A DNA stretch of 64,000 nt from Aliiroseovarius pelagivivens (GTDB taxonomy: Bacteria > Pseudomonadota > Alphaproteobacteria > Rhodobacterales > Rhodobacteraceae): the NCBI RefSeq assembly GCF_900302485.1, contig NZ_OMOI01000001.1, positions 62,001 to 126,000 of the forward strand, in the 5' to 3' direction. Each line of letters starts with the position of its first letter. The stretch's first letter is position 1. The position numbers and the translations under genes are program-made. The notes under the pieces are model-generated. The model made no database searches, had not been told where the DNA came from, and saw nothing but the letters and a program-made list of their open reading frames with translations. This document shows, piece by piece, positions 8,645 to 16,180 of this stretch.

Positions 8645-9952
8645 ATGACACGCAAACTACTGATTTCGACGGCCCTGTTGGCCGTATTGCCGGGATTGGC
8701 TTTCGCGGAAGGCGAAGCCGCGCCACACACCGGTTTCATCCTGACTTCGGTCTTGTTCCTTCTGGGCGGCATTCTGGTCTTCTGGATGGCCGCTGGTTTT
8801 GCCATGCTGGAAGCTGGTCTGGTGCGTTCCAAGAACGTGACCATGCAGCTGACCAAAAACATCGCGCTCTTCTCGATCGCGGCGATCATGTATTGGCTGG
8901 CCGGTTACGGCATCATGTATCCCGGCGACTGGCTGGTCGAAGGCTGGCTTGGCCCGTTCTTCGCGGTGACCTCGCTTGATCCGGTTGGTGTTGCTGCTGA
9001 TGCCGTGGACGTAGGCTATGCCTCGGGCGCATCGGACTTCTTCTTCCAGCTGATGTTCTGTGCCACCACGGCTTCGATCGTATCGGGCACTCTGGCTGAG
9101 CGCATCAAACTGTGGCCTTTCCTGGCCTTCGTGGTTGTCCTGACCGGCTTCATCTATCCCATTGAGGCAAGCTGGCAGTGGGGCGGCGGCTGGTTGTCGG
9201 AAGCTGGCTTCTCTGACTTCGCTGGCTCGACACTGGTGCACGCAGCAGGTGGCTTCGCAGCTCTGGCGGGTGTCCTGATCCTGGGGCCGCGTATCGGCAA
9301 GTATAAAGACGGCCGCACGATCCCGATGCCGGGTTCGAACCTGCCGCTGGCAACTCTGGGTACGTTCATCCTGTGGCTGGGTTGGTTCGGCTTCAATGGC
9401 GGCTCGCAGCTTGCCATGGGCACGATCAGCGATGTCTCGGACGTGGCACGCATCTTCGCCAACACCAACATGGCTGCTGCCGCAGGTGCTGTCGTTGCGA
9501 TGATCATGACGCAGGTGATGTTCAAAAAGGTCGACCTGACGATGACCTTGAACGGCGCACTGGCTGGTCTGGTCTCGATCACTGCCGAGCCTCTGGCCCC
9601 GACGCTGTTCCAGTCGCTGATCATCGGTGGCGTAGGTGGTGCGATCGTGGTCTTCGTAGTTCCGCTGCTGGACCGCCTGAAGATCGACGACGTGGTTGGC
9701 GCCATCCCGGTTCACCTGGTTGCAGGCTTCTGGGGTACGTTCATCGTGGCTTGGACCAACACGGACGCCAGCTTTGGCACCCAGATCATGGGCTTCCTGG
9801 CAATCGGCATCTTCGTCTTCGTCGTAAGCTTCATCTTCTTCTCGATCATCAAGGCCACCATGGGTCTGCGGGTCAGCGAAGAGGAAGAAGTGAACGGGCT
9901 GGACATGTCCGAACTGGGCATGGAAGCCTACCCGGAGTTCACCAACGGGTAA
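8645..9952 (+). CDS. amtB: Ammonium transporter AmtB
   Basis: About 435 residues from the ATG at 8645, preceded by AAAGGA; the in-frame GTG at 8630 is less likely. A cleavable N-terminal signal (LLISTALLAVLPGLAFA) is followed by about eleven hydrophobic segments. Family blocks include FWMAAGFAMLEAGLVR, AHAAGG-like LVHAAGGFAALAG and the pore region VHLVAGFWGT containing a conserved histidine. The C-terminal tail ends in EEEVNGLDMSELGMEAYPEF, the region that contacts GlnK. It conducts ammonia/ammonium across the inner membrane. Encoded directly after glnK. Confidence 0.96.
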   Translation: MTRKLLISTALLAVLPGLAFAEGEAAPHTGFILTSVLFLLGGILVFWMAAGFAMLEAGLVRSKNVTMQLTKNIALFSIAAIMYWLAGYGIMYPGDWLVEGWLGPFFAVTSLDPVGVAADAVDVGYASGASDFFFQLMFCATTASIVSGTLAERIKLWPFLAFVVVLTGFIYPIEASWQWGGGWLSEAGFSDFAGSTLVHAAGGFAALAGVLILGPRIGKYKDGRTIPMPGSNLPLATLGTFILWLGWFGFNGGSQLAMGTISDVSDVARIFANTNMAAAAGAVVAMIMTQVMFKKVDLTMTLNGALAGLVSITAEPLAPTLFQSLIIGGVGGAIVVFVVPLLDRLKIDDVVGAIPVHLVAGFWGTFIVAWTNTDASFGTQIMGFLAIGIFVFVVSFIFFSIIKATMGLRVSEEEEVNGLDMSELGMEAYPEFTNG

Positions 9953-10021
9953 GACTATAAACGCCGGGGGATTAACCCCCGGCACACGCTGGCCGCGCAA
10001 ATGCCAAGGCCAACAGGGTGG

Positions 10022-10053
10022 AAAAGGGGACTGGAAGGTCCCCTTTTCTTTTT
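10022..10053 (+). terminator. Intrinsic terminator after amtB
   Basis: AAAAGGGGAC pairs with GTCCCCTTTT around the loop TGGAAG and is followed by CTTTTT. A second hairpin just upstream (GCCGGGGG/CCCCCGGC, 9963-9983) lacks a T-run. Confidence 0.85.
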
Positions 10054-10102
10054 GCGTTATCCCTATGCCGTTCACGGCCTGCGCTGCGACAATGACATGT
10101 CT

Positions 10103-10126
10103 TCACATTCAGAAAATTATATGTGA
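10103..10126. promoter_or_regulatory. AT-rich dyad upstream of the YgaP-like gene
   Basis: TCACAT (10103-10108) faces ATGTGA (10121-10126) across a 12-nt AT-rich spacer, about 40 nt before the start codon. This could be an operator for a dimeric repressor. No regulator gene is adjacent, so the assignment rests on symmetry and location alone. Confidence 0.35.
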
Positions 10127-10167
10127 TAGAGGGTACTCCTCGGTCACAAAGATACTGGATAGCGAAA

Positions 10168-10380
10168 ATGAATGCACAACGCGCAACAATGTCCATCGCA
10201 GGACTGTTCGTTCTGATCAGCCTTGGACTGGCCCAAGCCAATGGGCAGATCGACATAACTTCGGTGAGCTGGCTTTGGTTCACGGCTTTCGTTGGCCTGA
10301 ATCTGTTTCAAGCCGGACTGACGGGCTTTTGTCCTTTGACAAGAATTCTCGTGAAGCTCGGGCTGAGACCTGCCACCTAA
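10168..10380 (+). CDS. YgaP-like DUF2892 inner-membrane protein
   Basis: 70 residues from the ATG at 10168. Two hydrophobic segments (about 8-24 and 34-55) end in the family-typical GLTGFCPLTRILVKLG with one cysteine. DUF2892 proteins are the membrane part of YgaP-like sulfurtransferases. Here the rhodanese domain is absent, which is common for stand-alone members. The function is not established; family members are often linked to sulfide or persulfide handling. It has its own terminator 66 nt downstream and a candidate operator upstream. Confidence 0.75.
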   Translation: MNAQRATMSIAGLFVLISLGLAQANGQIDITSVSWLWFTAFVGLNLFQAGLTGFCPLTRILVKLGLRPAT

Positions 10381-10445
10381 TTCTGAGGGCAATGGTCCTC
10401 TGTCGTCCTCGCAGCGCTTTTAAGCAACTGGACGCTAGATATCCG

Positions 10446-10473
10446 AAGGGGGCTGGAAGGCCCTCTTTTCGTT
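10446..10473 (+). terminator. Intrinsic terminator after the DUF2892 gene
   Basis: GGGGGC (10448-10453) pairs with GCCCTC (10460-10465, one G-U) around TGGAAG and is followed by TTTTCGTTTG. Stem and loop closely resemble the amtB terminator. Confidence 0.7.
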
Positions 10474-10597
10474 TGTTCGCAATCGAAACACCATTGGGAC
10501 CTTGGCTCCCGACTTGAAATAGATGTGATACTAACCGTAGGTTGATTTTGATGACGAGCACGGTGGCTCGTCTGAATGGAAAAATCGGAAGCTCATT

Positions 10598-11197
10598 TTG
10601 AAATTAGCTCTTTTCTCGTTGTGTATTGTGCTTGCAGCTTCTGCGGCGTCTGCCCGCGAAGTGATCGCAAATGTTCAAGTGAAGGGTGGCCCAGCCCTTA
10701 TCTACGATGATGGGTTTTGGAGGTTTGACGACGAAGTCGGTGAGGTTTGCACCCCGACAGGTAAGCACGGAGAGGTGTGCGCGTTGCCATCCGTTTGGTC
10801 TCGTTTGCCGGATGTAGATGAGAGTCGCTATGATCTTCCTGAATTTGTGCAAGGTGAATACCTTGCCGAGTTCAGTGTCCTCCAGAGGCGCAATGGAACT
10901 TTGGATCTAAACAATGTCTTAGCGTTCATTGGCAATCAGACAATGCACGATGGACTACGGGGCTTGGCGCTTTTGTCTACCGAAGGATCAATTGGCAACC
11001 TCGACGGTAAACACGTGGTTGTCTCTGCCGGTGCAAACGGCGTGTTTGCCTTTACGTTCGCAAACCAAAATGGCCGGTTTTTGATAGCCCGAACCAGAGA
11101 TCAGAACTCGACGATTTATCACTCTGGCCATCAGAAAGCGCACGAGAGCTTTGTGCAATCACTCTATCCTGCACCGTTTGATTCTGGTCAGGAGTAA
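10598..11197 (+). CDS. Hypothetical secreted protein
   Basis: 199 residues from a TTG start with GGAAGC upstream; no in-frame ATG gives a better N-terminus. MKLALFSLCIVLAASAASA is a good Sec signal peptide. The mature part begins with a short beta-rich stretch with a Cys pair (EVCTPTGKHGEVCALP), then about 120 residues I cannot place. By eye its G+C is lower than that of its neighbours, so it may be a recent arrival. It stands alone between terminators. No function can be proposed. Confidence 0.6.
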   Translation: MKLALFSLCIVLAASAASAREVIANVQVKGGPALIYDDGFWRFDDEVGEVCTPTGKHGEVCALPSVWSRLPDVDESRYDLPEFVQGEYLAEFSVLQRRNGTLDLNNVLAFIGNQTMHDGLRGLALLSTEGSIGNLDGKHVVVSAGANGVFAFTFANQNGRFLIARTRDQNSTIYHSGHQKAHESFVQSLYPAPFDSGQE

Positions 11198-11209
11198 GGC
11201 AGTTCTTTG

Positions 11210-11238
11210 AAAAGAGGCTGGGGCCTAAGCCCCAACCT
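11210..11238 (-). terminator. Intrinsic terminator after the transaminase gene
   Basis: On the minus strand GGTTGGGGC pairs with GCCCCAGCC around a 4-nt loop (one mismatch) and is followed by TCTTTTC. It lies 29 nt past the stop at 11267. Confidence 0.75.
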
Positions 11239-11266
11239 TCGGAGTGTTTTTGCTAACGGTTAGGGC

Positions 11267-12451
11267 CTAAACTCCAACCTTCACAATTGCTTCTGCCAAC
11301 AGCGGCACGGTCTCTTCGTTCAGGCCCGCGATGTTCATGCGCGAGTCTCCGACCATATAGATGCCGTGATCCACGCGCAGGGCTTCGACCTGTTCGGGCG
11401 TGGCGCCGAGGCGCGAGAACATGCCGCGGTGGTCGGCGATGAAGCCAAAGCGGTCTGAACCAGAGCGGGCGCGCAGTTCACCTGCCAGCTTTTCGCGCAG
11501 GGCCAGCATGCCGGTGCGGACGTCTTCCAGTTCGGCCATCCAATCGGCTTTCAGGCCTTCATCTTCAAGGATCATGGTCACCAGACGGGCGCCGTGATCG
11601 GGTGGGAAGCTGAAGTTCTGACGGTTCAGGTGGGTCAGGTTCTGCTGGGTGATCCCAGCCTGCTCGGCGTTCTCCGAGATGCCAACCAGCAAGCCGGTAC
11701 GCTCGCGATAGATTCCGAAGTTTTTCGAACAGCTGGCCGCGATCATTGCTTCTGGCACGGCTTGCGCGATCAGGCGCACGCCAGCGGCGTCTTCTTCCAG
11801 ACCGTCGCCAAAGCCCTGATAGGCGATGTCGATCAGCGGGGTCGCACCCTTTTCAACGATTAGGTCCGCGACCTCTTGCCACTGGGGCAGGGTCAGGTTT
11901 GCGCCGGTCGGGTTGTGACAGCAGCCGTGCAGCAGCACAGCGTCGCCCGCTTTGATGCCCTTCAGGTCTTCCATCATTCCGTCGAAATCAACCGCGCGGC
12001 TTTCGTTGTCGAAATAGCGGTACTCGGCCATTTTCATGCCAAGGTGCTTGATGATCGAGGGGTGGTTCGGCCATGTCGGTGCCGACAGCCAGATCGTTGC
12101 GTCGGGCGAGGCAATCTTGATCAGTTCGACCGCTTGGTGGATCGCACCGGTGCCGCCGGGTTGGGCGGCCATCGACAGGCGCTCGGCCGGGATCACGTCG
12201 CCCAGAACCAGCTTGGTCAAGGCGTTTCCATATGCTGGATCGCCGGCCAGACCGGTGTAGGATTTGGTGCCTTCAATTTCCCACAGCACCTTCTCGGCGG
12301 CTTTCACGGCACGCATCACAGGGGTGACGCCCTGTGCGTTCTTGTACACGCCAACGCCAAGGTCAATTTTGCCTTCGCGTGGGTCTTCGCGGTACTGCTG
12401 CATCAGCGCCATGATTTTGTCTTTGGGCTGGGCTTTCAGGTTGGTGAACAT
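11267..12451 (-). CDS. Aromatic/aspartate aminotransferase (class I, TyrB/AspC type)
   Basis: 394 residues, the normal size for subgroup I-alpha transaminases. The N-terminus KIDLGVGVYKN, the NPTG turn at 180-183 and the PLP lysine Lys243 in AASCSKNFGIYRERTG are diagnostic. These enzymes move amino groups between aspartate, aromatic amino acids or cysteine and 2-oxoglutarate. The gene starts 3 nt after the stop of the mercaptopyruvate sulfurtransferase, so the pair could convert cysteine to 3-mercaptopyruvate and then mobilise its sulfur. That coupling is inference. Specificity cannot be read from sequence alone. Confidence 0.9.
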   Translation of the reverse strand: MFTNLKAQPKDKIMALMQQYREDPREGKIDLGVGVYKNAQGVTPVMRAVKAAEKVLWEIEGTKSYTGLAGDPAYGNALTKLVLGDVIPAERLSMAAQPGGTGAIHQAVELIKIASPDATIWLSAPTWPNHPSIIKHLGMKMAEYRYFDNESRAVDFDGMMEDLKGIKAGDAVLLHGCCHNPTGANLTLPQWQEVADLIVEKGATPLIDIAYQGFGDGLEEDAAGVRLIAQAVPEAMIAASCSKNFGIYRERTGLLVGISENAEQAGITQQNLTHLNRQNFSFPPDHGARLVTMILEDEGLKADWMAELEDVRTGMLALREKLAGELRARSGSDRFGFIADHRGMFSRLGATPEQVEALRVDHGIYMVGDSRMNIAGLNEETVPLLAEAIVKVGV

Positions 12452-12454
12452 CGT

Positions 12455-13309
12455 CTACTCTCCGGTTTCGACTTTCAGGTCGGAATACATGCCCCATTCG
12501 GACCAGCTGCCGTCATAGACCGCGTGGCGGTCTTGGCCCATACGCTCCAGTGCCAAGGCAAGGATGGCGGCCGTCACGCCCGAGCCGCAGCTAAGGATGG
12601 CGGGTTTGTCCATGTTGACATTCGCTGCTTCAAACACGGCGCGGGTGTCTTCGGGGGATTTCATCGTGCCATCCGCGTTCAAAAGCGTGGCAAACGGGAC
12701 GTTTCTCGAATTCGGGATATGCCCGGCACGCAGGCCCTCGCGGGGCTCGGGCACCTCGCCGCGGAACCGTTCAGCACCGCGGGCGTCAATGATCTCGTAG
12801 TCGCCAAGTTTTGAGGCGGCGGCGACCTGTGTCACGTCCTTGATCATATGTGCCTGACGTTTGACGGTCATGTGGCGGTCGCGGATGACGGGGGGCATGT
12901 CCTCGGTCGGGTGGCCTTCGGCTTGCCATTTAGGCAGACCGCCATCCAGTACGGCGATGTCCTTGTGCCCCATCAGGCGGAACATCCACCAAACGCGGGC
13001 TGCGGAAAACAGGCCCATGCCGTCATACACAACGATTTGGTGACCGTCGCCCACGCCCATCGCGCGCACGCGGGACATGAATTTTTCCACCGGGGGCATC
13101 ATGTGCGGCAGGTCTGATCGCAGGTCGGCAATTTCATCAATGTCGAAATAGCGCGCACCCGGAATATGCGCTTCGTCGTATTCCGCCTTCGCGTCCCGGT
13201 TCATATCCGGCATGTACCAGCTTGCATCGAGGATGCGCAGGTCGGGATCTTTTAAATGTTTCGCCAGCCAGTCGGTCGAGACCAGCGTTTTCGGGTCGCT
13301 ATGCGGCAT
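12455..13309 (-). CDS. sseA: 3-mercaptopyruvate sulfurtransferase
   Basis: 284 residues with two tandem rhodanese domains. The active-site loop is CGSGVTA with Cys241, the version found in mercaptopyruvate sulfurtransferases; thiosulfate sulfurtransferases have CRKGVTA-like loops. The N-terminal domain (1-130) lacks a catalytic cysteine, as usual. It transfers sulfur from 3-mercaptopyruvate to thiols or cyanide in the cytoplasm. GAGGG precedes the ATG. It is first in a two-gene unit with the transaminase (3-nt gap). Confidence 0.92.
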   Translation of the reverse strand: MPHSDPKTLVSTDWLAKHLKDPDLRILDASWYMPDMNRDAKAEYDEAHIPGARYFDIDEIADLRSDLPHMMPPVEKFMSRVRAMGVGDGHQIVVYDGMGLFSAARVWWMFRLMGHKDIAVLDGGLPKWQAEGHPTEDMPPVIRDRHMTVKRQAHMIKDVTQVAAASKLGDYEIIDARGAERFRGEVPEPREGLRAGHIPNSRNVPFATLLNADGTMKSPEDTRAVFEAANVNMDKPAILSCGSGVTAAILALALERMGQDRHAVYDGSWSEWGMYSDLKVETGE

Positions 13310-13630
13310 GGCTTGCCCTCCGGTCAGTGTTAATTACTGCGTAGTCCCGGAAGGTCGGTTAGGCAAGAGATTGCGTTGAGTTGCCCAAGAAAAAAGGGGA
13401 AAGCAGCTGCCTTCCCCCGGTGTTTGAAAATGGCTTTGGTACAAATTTCGCCAGCATGATGTGCATAACGCCTACCACAGCACGCAACATGCTGCCGCCA
13501 ACCCCTTCCCGTAGCTGGGCTGATGGGGTGTCTTCGTGTGAGTTAGCGAACCACAGCAACGCGATGGCGAATAAGGGGAAAAAATCTCAACAAATGCCGG
13601 TTACCCTAAGGTCAACTTTGGCTCGAGTGG
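13310..13630. other. Intergenic region with orphan terminator; possible small RNA on the minus strand
   Basis: About 320 bases between yaiI and sseA, both on the minus strand. A strong minus-strand terminator sits inside (13388-13418), 213 nt beyond the yaiI stop. A weak TTGACC (complement of 13610-13615) could be a -35 element giving a transcript of roughly 190 nt. A 66-codon minus-strand frame from a TTG overlaps the terminator and is not convincing. A long yaiI 3' UTR is the simplest alternative. Confidence 0.4.
13388..13418 (-). terminator. Strong intrinsic terminator, no adjacent gene end
   Basis: On the minus strand GGGGAA-G-GCAGCTGC-T-TTCCCC folds on itself (one internal mismatch) and runs into TTTTTTC. 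The nearest upstream stop codon is over 200 nt away. Confidence 0.75.
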
Positions 13631-14083
13631 TCAGTTTGGTTGAGCAGTACGTCTGAGGGCCGCGTCCAAGGCCTGAAGAAACCGGGCGCGGTCGGCTTTG
13701 GAAAACGCCTTGCCGCCGCCTTGACGAAAGGGGTCAGCGGCGCGCAGGTCGGCCATCAGGTCGCGCATGGCCAGCTGCTCGCGCACATTGGCCTGGGTGA
13801 AGCGCTCGCCGCTGTGACGTAGCACCTCGGCCCCGGCTTCGACGCATTTGGCGGCGAGCGGGATGTCCCCAGTCACCACCACGTCGCCGGGACCCGCGCG
13901 ATCGGCGATCCACATGTCTGCGATGTCAGGGCCATCGGGGACATAGATCATTTCGACCAGAGGGTTCTGTGACGGTCGCAGCCCGCCATTCGACACCAGA
14001 AACATCTGCGTCTTATAGCGGGTCGTGACGACCTCGGCCTCGGCTTTGACTGGGCAGGCATCTGCGTCGATATACAGGGCCAT
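13631..14083 (-). CDS. YaiI/YqxD family protein (DUF188, PIN-like)
   Basis: 150 residues from the ATG at 14083, four bases after the fghA stop. The start [15 protein letters not shown] and the later [12 protein letters not shown] are the family's conserved acidic motifs, which place it in the PIN-like fold. Residues in DADACP and TGDIPLA would form a metal site. The molecular function is unproven; a nuclease role has been suggested from the fold only. Its position directly behind S-formylglutathione hydrolase looks like operon packing rather than functional linkage. Confidence 0.88.
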   Translation of the reverse strand: MALYIDADACPVKAEAEVVTTRYKTQMFLVSNGGLRPSQNPLVEMIYVPDGPDIADMWIADRAGPGDVVVTGDIPLAAKCVEAGAEVLRHSGERFTQANVREQLAMRDLMADLRAADPFRQGGGKAFSKADRARFLQALDAALRRTAQPN

Positions 14084-14087
14084 CAGG

Positions 14088-14918
14088 TTACGCCCACAGG
14101 GCCTCGGCATGGAAGTTCACATGATCTTCCATGAAGGTCGAGACGAAGAAATAGCTGTGGTCATAGCCCGGTTGCATACGGAACACTGCCTCTTGCCGGC
14201 GGGTTGCGATGGCATTGGCCAGTGTCTCGGGTTTCAAAAGATCGATAAACTGATCCTGTGTTCCGGTGTCGATCAGCATCGGCCCGTCGAAACCCACGTT
14301 CTTCATCAGAAGGCTGGCATCGTGCGCGACCCATTTGGTCGTATCGTCACCCAGATAGGCGCCAAGTTGTTTCTTGCCCCAATCCGATGCGGTCGGATTG
14401 CAGATGGGCGAAAAGGCCGACACCGAGCGGAAGCGCTCGGGCAGGGACATGGCAATGGTCAGCGCGCCGTGGCCGCCCATCGAATGGCCGGTGATGCCCT
14501 GACGTTCGGCATCCAGTGCGAACTTGTTGAAGACGAGATCCGGCAGGTCTTCAGTGATGTAATCCCACATCTGGAAATGCGGTGCCCATGGATCTTGCGT
14601 GGCGTTCACATAGAACCCGGCACCTTGCCCAAGATCATAGGCGTCATCATCCGCCACACCCGGCCCACGCGGGCTGGTGTCGGGGAAAATCAGCGCGATG
14701 CCTTGCTCGGCCGCCCATGCCTGCGCGCCTGCTTTGGTCATGGCGTTGTCATGGGTGCAGGTCAGACCCGACAGATACCACAGCACCGGCACGGGACCGT
14801 CTTGGGCCTCGACCGGTTGAAACAGGCCAAAGGTCATATCCGTTCCTGTGGCGTCCGAGGCGTGTTTATAGACCCCTTGCGTGCCGCCAAAACAGGCGTT
14901 CTCCGAAATCGTTTCCAT
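14088..14918 (-). CDS. fghA: S-formylglutathione hydrolase
   Basis: 276 residues, an esterase-D type alpha/beta hydrolase. The nucleophile elbow GHSMGGHGA carries Ser146; a C-terminal Asp (DTGTQDQF) and His (GYDHSYFF) complete the triad. [10 protein letters not shown] and FPDTSPRG are typical of this enzyme. It hydrolyses S-formylglutathione to formate and glutathione, the second step of glutathione-dependent formaldehyde oxidation; the first enzyme is encoded at 18650-19762. AAGGAA precedes the ATG. The upstream region contains repeat copy A. Confidence 0.94.
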   Translation of the reverse strand: METISENACFGGTQGVYKHASDATGTDMTFGLFQPVEAQDGPVPVLWYLSGLTCTHDNAMTKAGAQAWAAEQGIALIFPDTSPRGPGVADDDAYDLGQGAGFYVNATQDPWAPHFQMWDYITEDLPDLVFNKFALDAERQGITGHSMGGHGALTIAMSLPERFRSVSAFSPICNPTASDWGKKQLGAYLGDDTTKWVAHDASLLMKNVGFDGPMLIDTGTQDQFIDLLKPETLANAIATRRQEAVFRMQPGYDHSYFFVSTFMEDHVNFHAEALWA

Positions 14919-14951
14919 GGCGCGTTCCTTTCGAAAAATGTTGATCCGACC

Positions 14952-15066
14952 TAAAGCGTTTCGGTTTTACCCTGACACAGGGGGGAACCGAAACGAAGCG
15001 CAAGATGTCAATGTTGCGGGCGTTTCGCGACAAACTTGTGCCTCAAGTTTATCCCGAAACGCTTTA
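14952..15066. repeat. Palindromic repeat, copy A (CGTTTCGG/CCGAAACG family)
   Basis: Two nested hairpins. The first has perfect arms CGTTTCGGTT (14957-14966) and AACCGAAACG (14986-14995). The second has GCGTTTCG (15020-15027) with CGAAACGC (15055-15062) and an inner AAACTTG/CAAGTTT. The outer ends AAAGCGTTTCGG (14953-14964) and CCGAAACGCTTT (15054-15065) also pair, so the whole 115-nt unit is an inverted repeat. A degenerate second copy lies at 7947-8086. Confidence 0.75.
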
Positions 15067-15067
15067 A

Positions 15068-16180
15068 CTAGAGGCGCGGTGCAATGGCAATGGGGAAAGC
15101 ACGGACAGCCAGCGCGATCATGGCTGCGGACCAAAGTGTGCCGCCCGCGTGATAGAACAGGGTTGGGTCGGCTGCCCAATCTGCGCAGACGCGCAAAACA
15201 GCGCCCAAATGTAGGGCGATCAGCAGGACCGTGTCCGCGCGTGTTGCCTCGATCGGGCGACCCGAGTGGCCTAGAAGTGCGCGCAGCATGACAATGGCGG
15301 TCATAGTGCCGATTGCCCCGGCCCCCAGCGCGTGGTGCACTTGTCCGACGCTGGCCCAATCAACAAGGCTGGCCGCCGCGAGAAGCGCCAGTCCAAACGC
15401 AAGCCACGCATAGGCAGCGTGTTGGGCGAACAGCAAGGGCTCGGACCAAACGGCCAGACCACGCCAACGCGACAGGCGCAGGACTTGTGCCAGCGCTGCG
15501 AGGGCTGCCGCGAGACCTGTCAGGATGCTGGTGTCGGTGATGATCCAGCAGATTGCTGTCACCACAGTCAGAACAATGGCGGCTTTGTCGACCGCGCCGA
15601 ACTCGGAAGGCAGGCGGGCCGCGTCACGCTTCTTCAGCCAGTTGCGGCTGAAAGCGGGGGTGACCCGACCGCCGATCAAGGTCATCAGCATAAGAGACAC
15701 GCCAAAACCAGCGGTCAGGCCAATCTGTGTGTCGATCCACAGGAACACAAGCTGGGCTGCCCAGAACGCCCCGACCATTGCAGCCACGACAATGTTGCGT
15801 TTGTTGCCTGCCGCCAAAATCTCGCGCAGGGCCAATGCTGCCGCGATGGGCAGGAAGCTAGATGTCAGCAGGTGCGAGGTCATCATATCGGGCGCCATGA
15901 ACATCGAGATCCGCCCAGCCAGCCACAGCACGAATAGCGCAAGCAATGCCATCGGCGACAGGGCTGGGCGGCCTGTCCAGTTCGGAATGGCGGTAAATAG
16001 AAATCCAACCAAGGCTGCGGATAGATATCCCCACAGCATCTCGTGTTGATGCCACAGATATGGATCAGCGCTAAGCGTCGCGCCACCAGCATGGGCCAAA
16101 AGCCAAAGGGGGATCGACAGTCCAGCAAACAAGGCAGCGGCTGGGAAGAACAGGCGATAGGCGCCGGTCAGTAAGGTCAT
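15068..16180 (-). CDS. nnrS: NnrS family membrane protein
   Basis: About 370 residues from the ATG at 16180, which overlaps the AEC gene stop by 4 nt (ATGA). It has roughly twelve hydrophobic segments. NnrS features include the N-terminal RLFFPAAALFAGL, LWHQHEMLWGY with a conserved HxHE-like pair, and GRVTPAFSRNWL. NnrS is a heme- and copper-containing inner-membrane protein that relieves nitric-oxide stress on iron metabolism in Rhodobacter and Vibrio. No NO-sensor box was found in front of the upstream AEC gene. Confidence 0.9.
   Translation of the reverse strand: MTLLTGAYRLFFPAAALFAGLSIPLWLLAHAGGATLSADPYLWHQHEMLWGYLSAALVGFLFTAIPNWTGRPALSPMALLALFVLWLAGRISMFMAPDMMTSHLLTSSFLPIAAALALREILAAGNKRNIVVAAMVGAFWAAQLVFLWIDTQIGLTAGFGVSLMLMTLIGGRVTPAFSRNWLKKRDAARLPSEFGAVDKAAIVLTVVTAICWIITDTSILTGLAAALAALAQVLRLSRWRGLAVWSEPLLFAQHAAYAWLAFGLALLAAASLVDWASVGQVHHALGAGAIGTMTAIVMLRALLGHSGRPIEATRADTVLLIALHLGAVLRVCADWAADPTLFYHAGGTLWSAAMIALAVRAFPIAIAPRL

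Noticed and set aside
8657..10075. 472-codon frame antisense to amtB
   Set aside because: Charge-rich shadow frame typical of GC-rich genes; amtB on the other strand is unambiguous.
13359..13559. 66-codon minus-strand ORF in the yaiI-sseA gap
   Set aside because: TTG start without a ribosome site, and the strong terminator lies within it.
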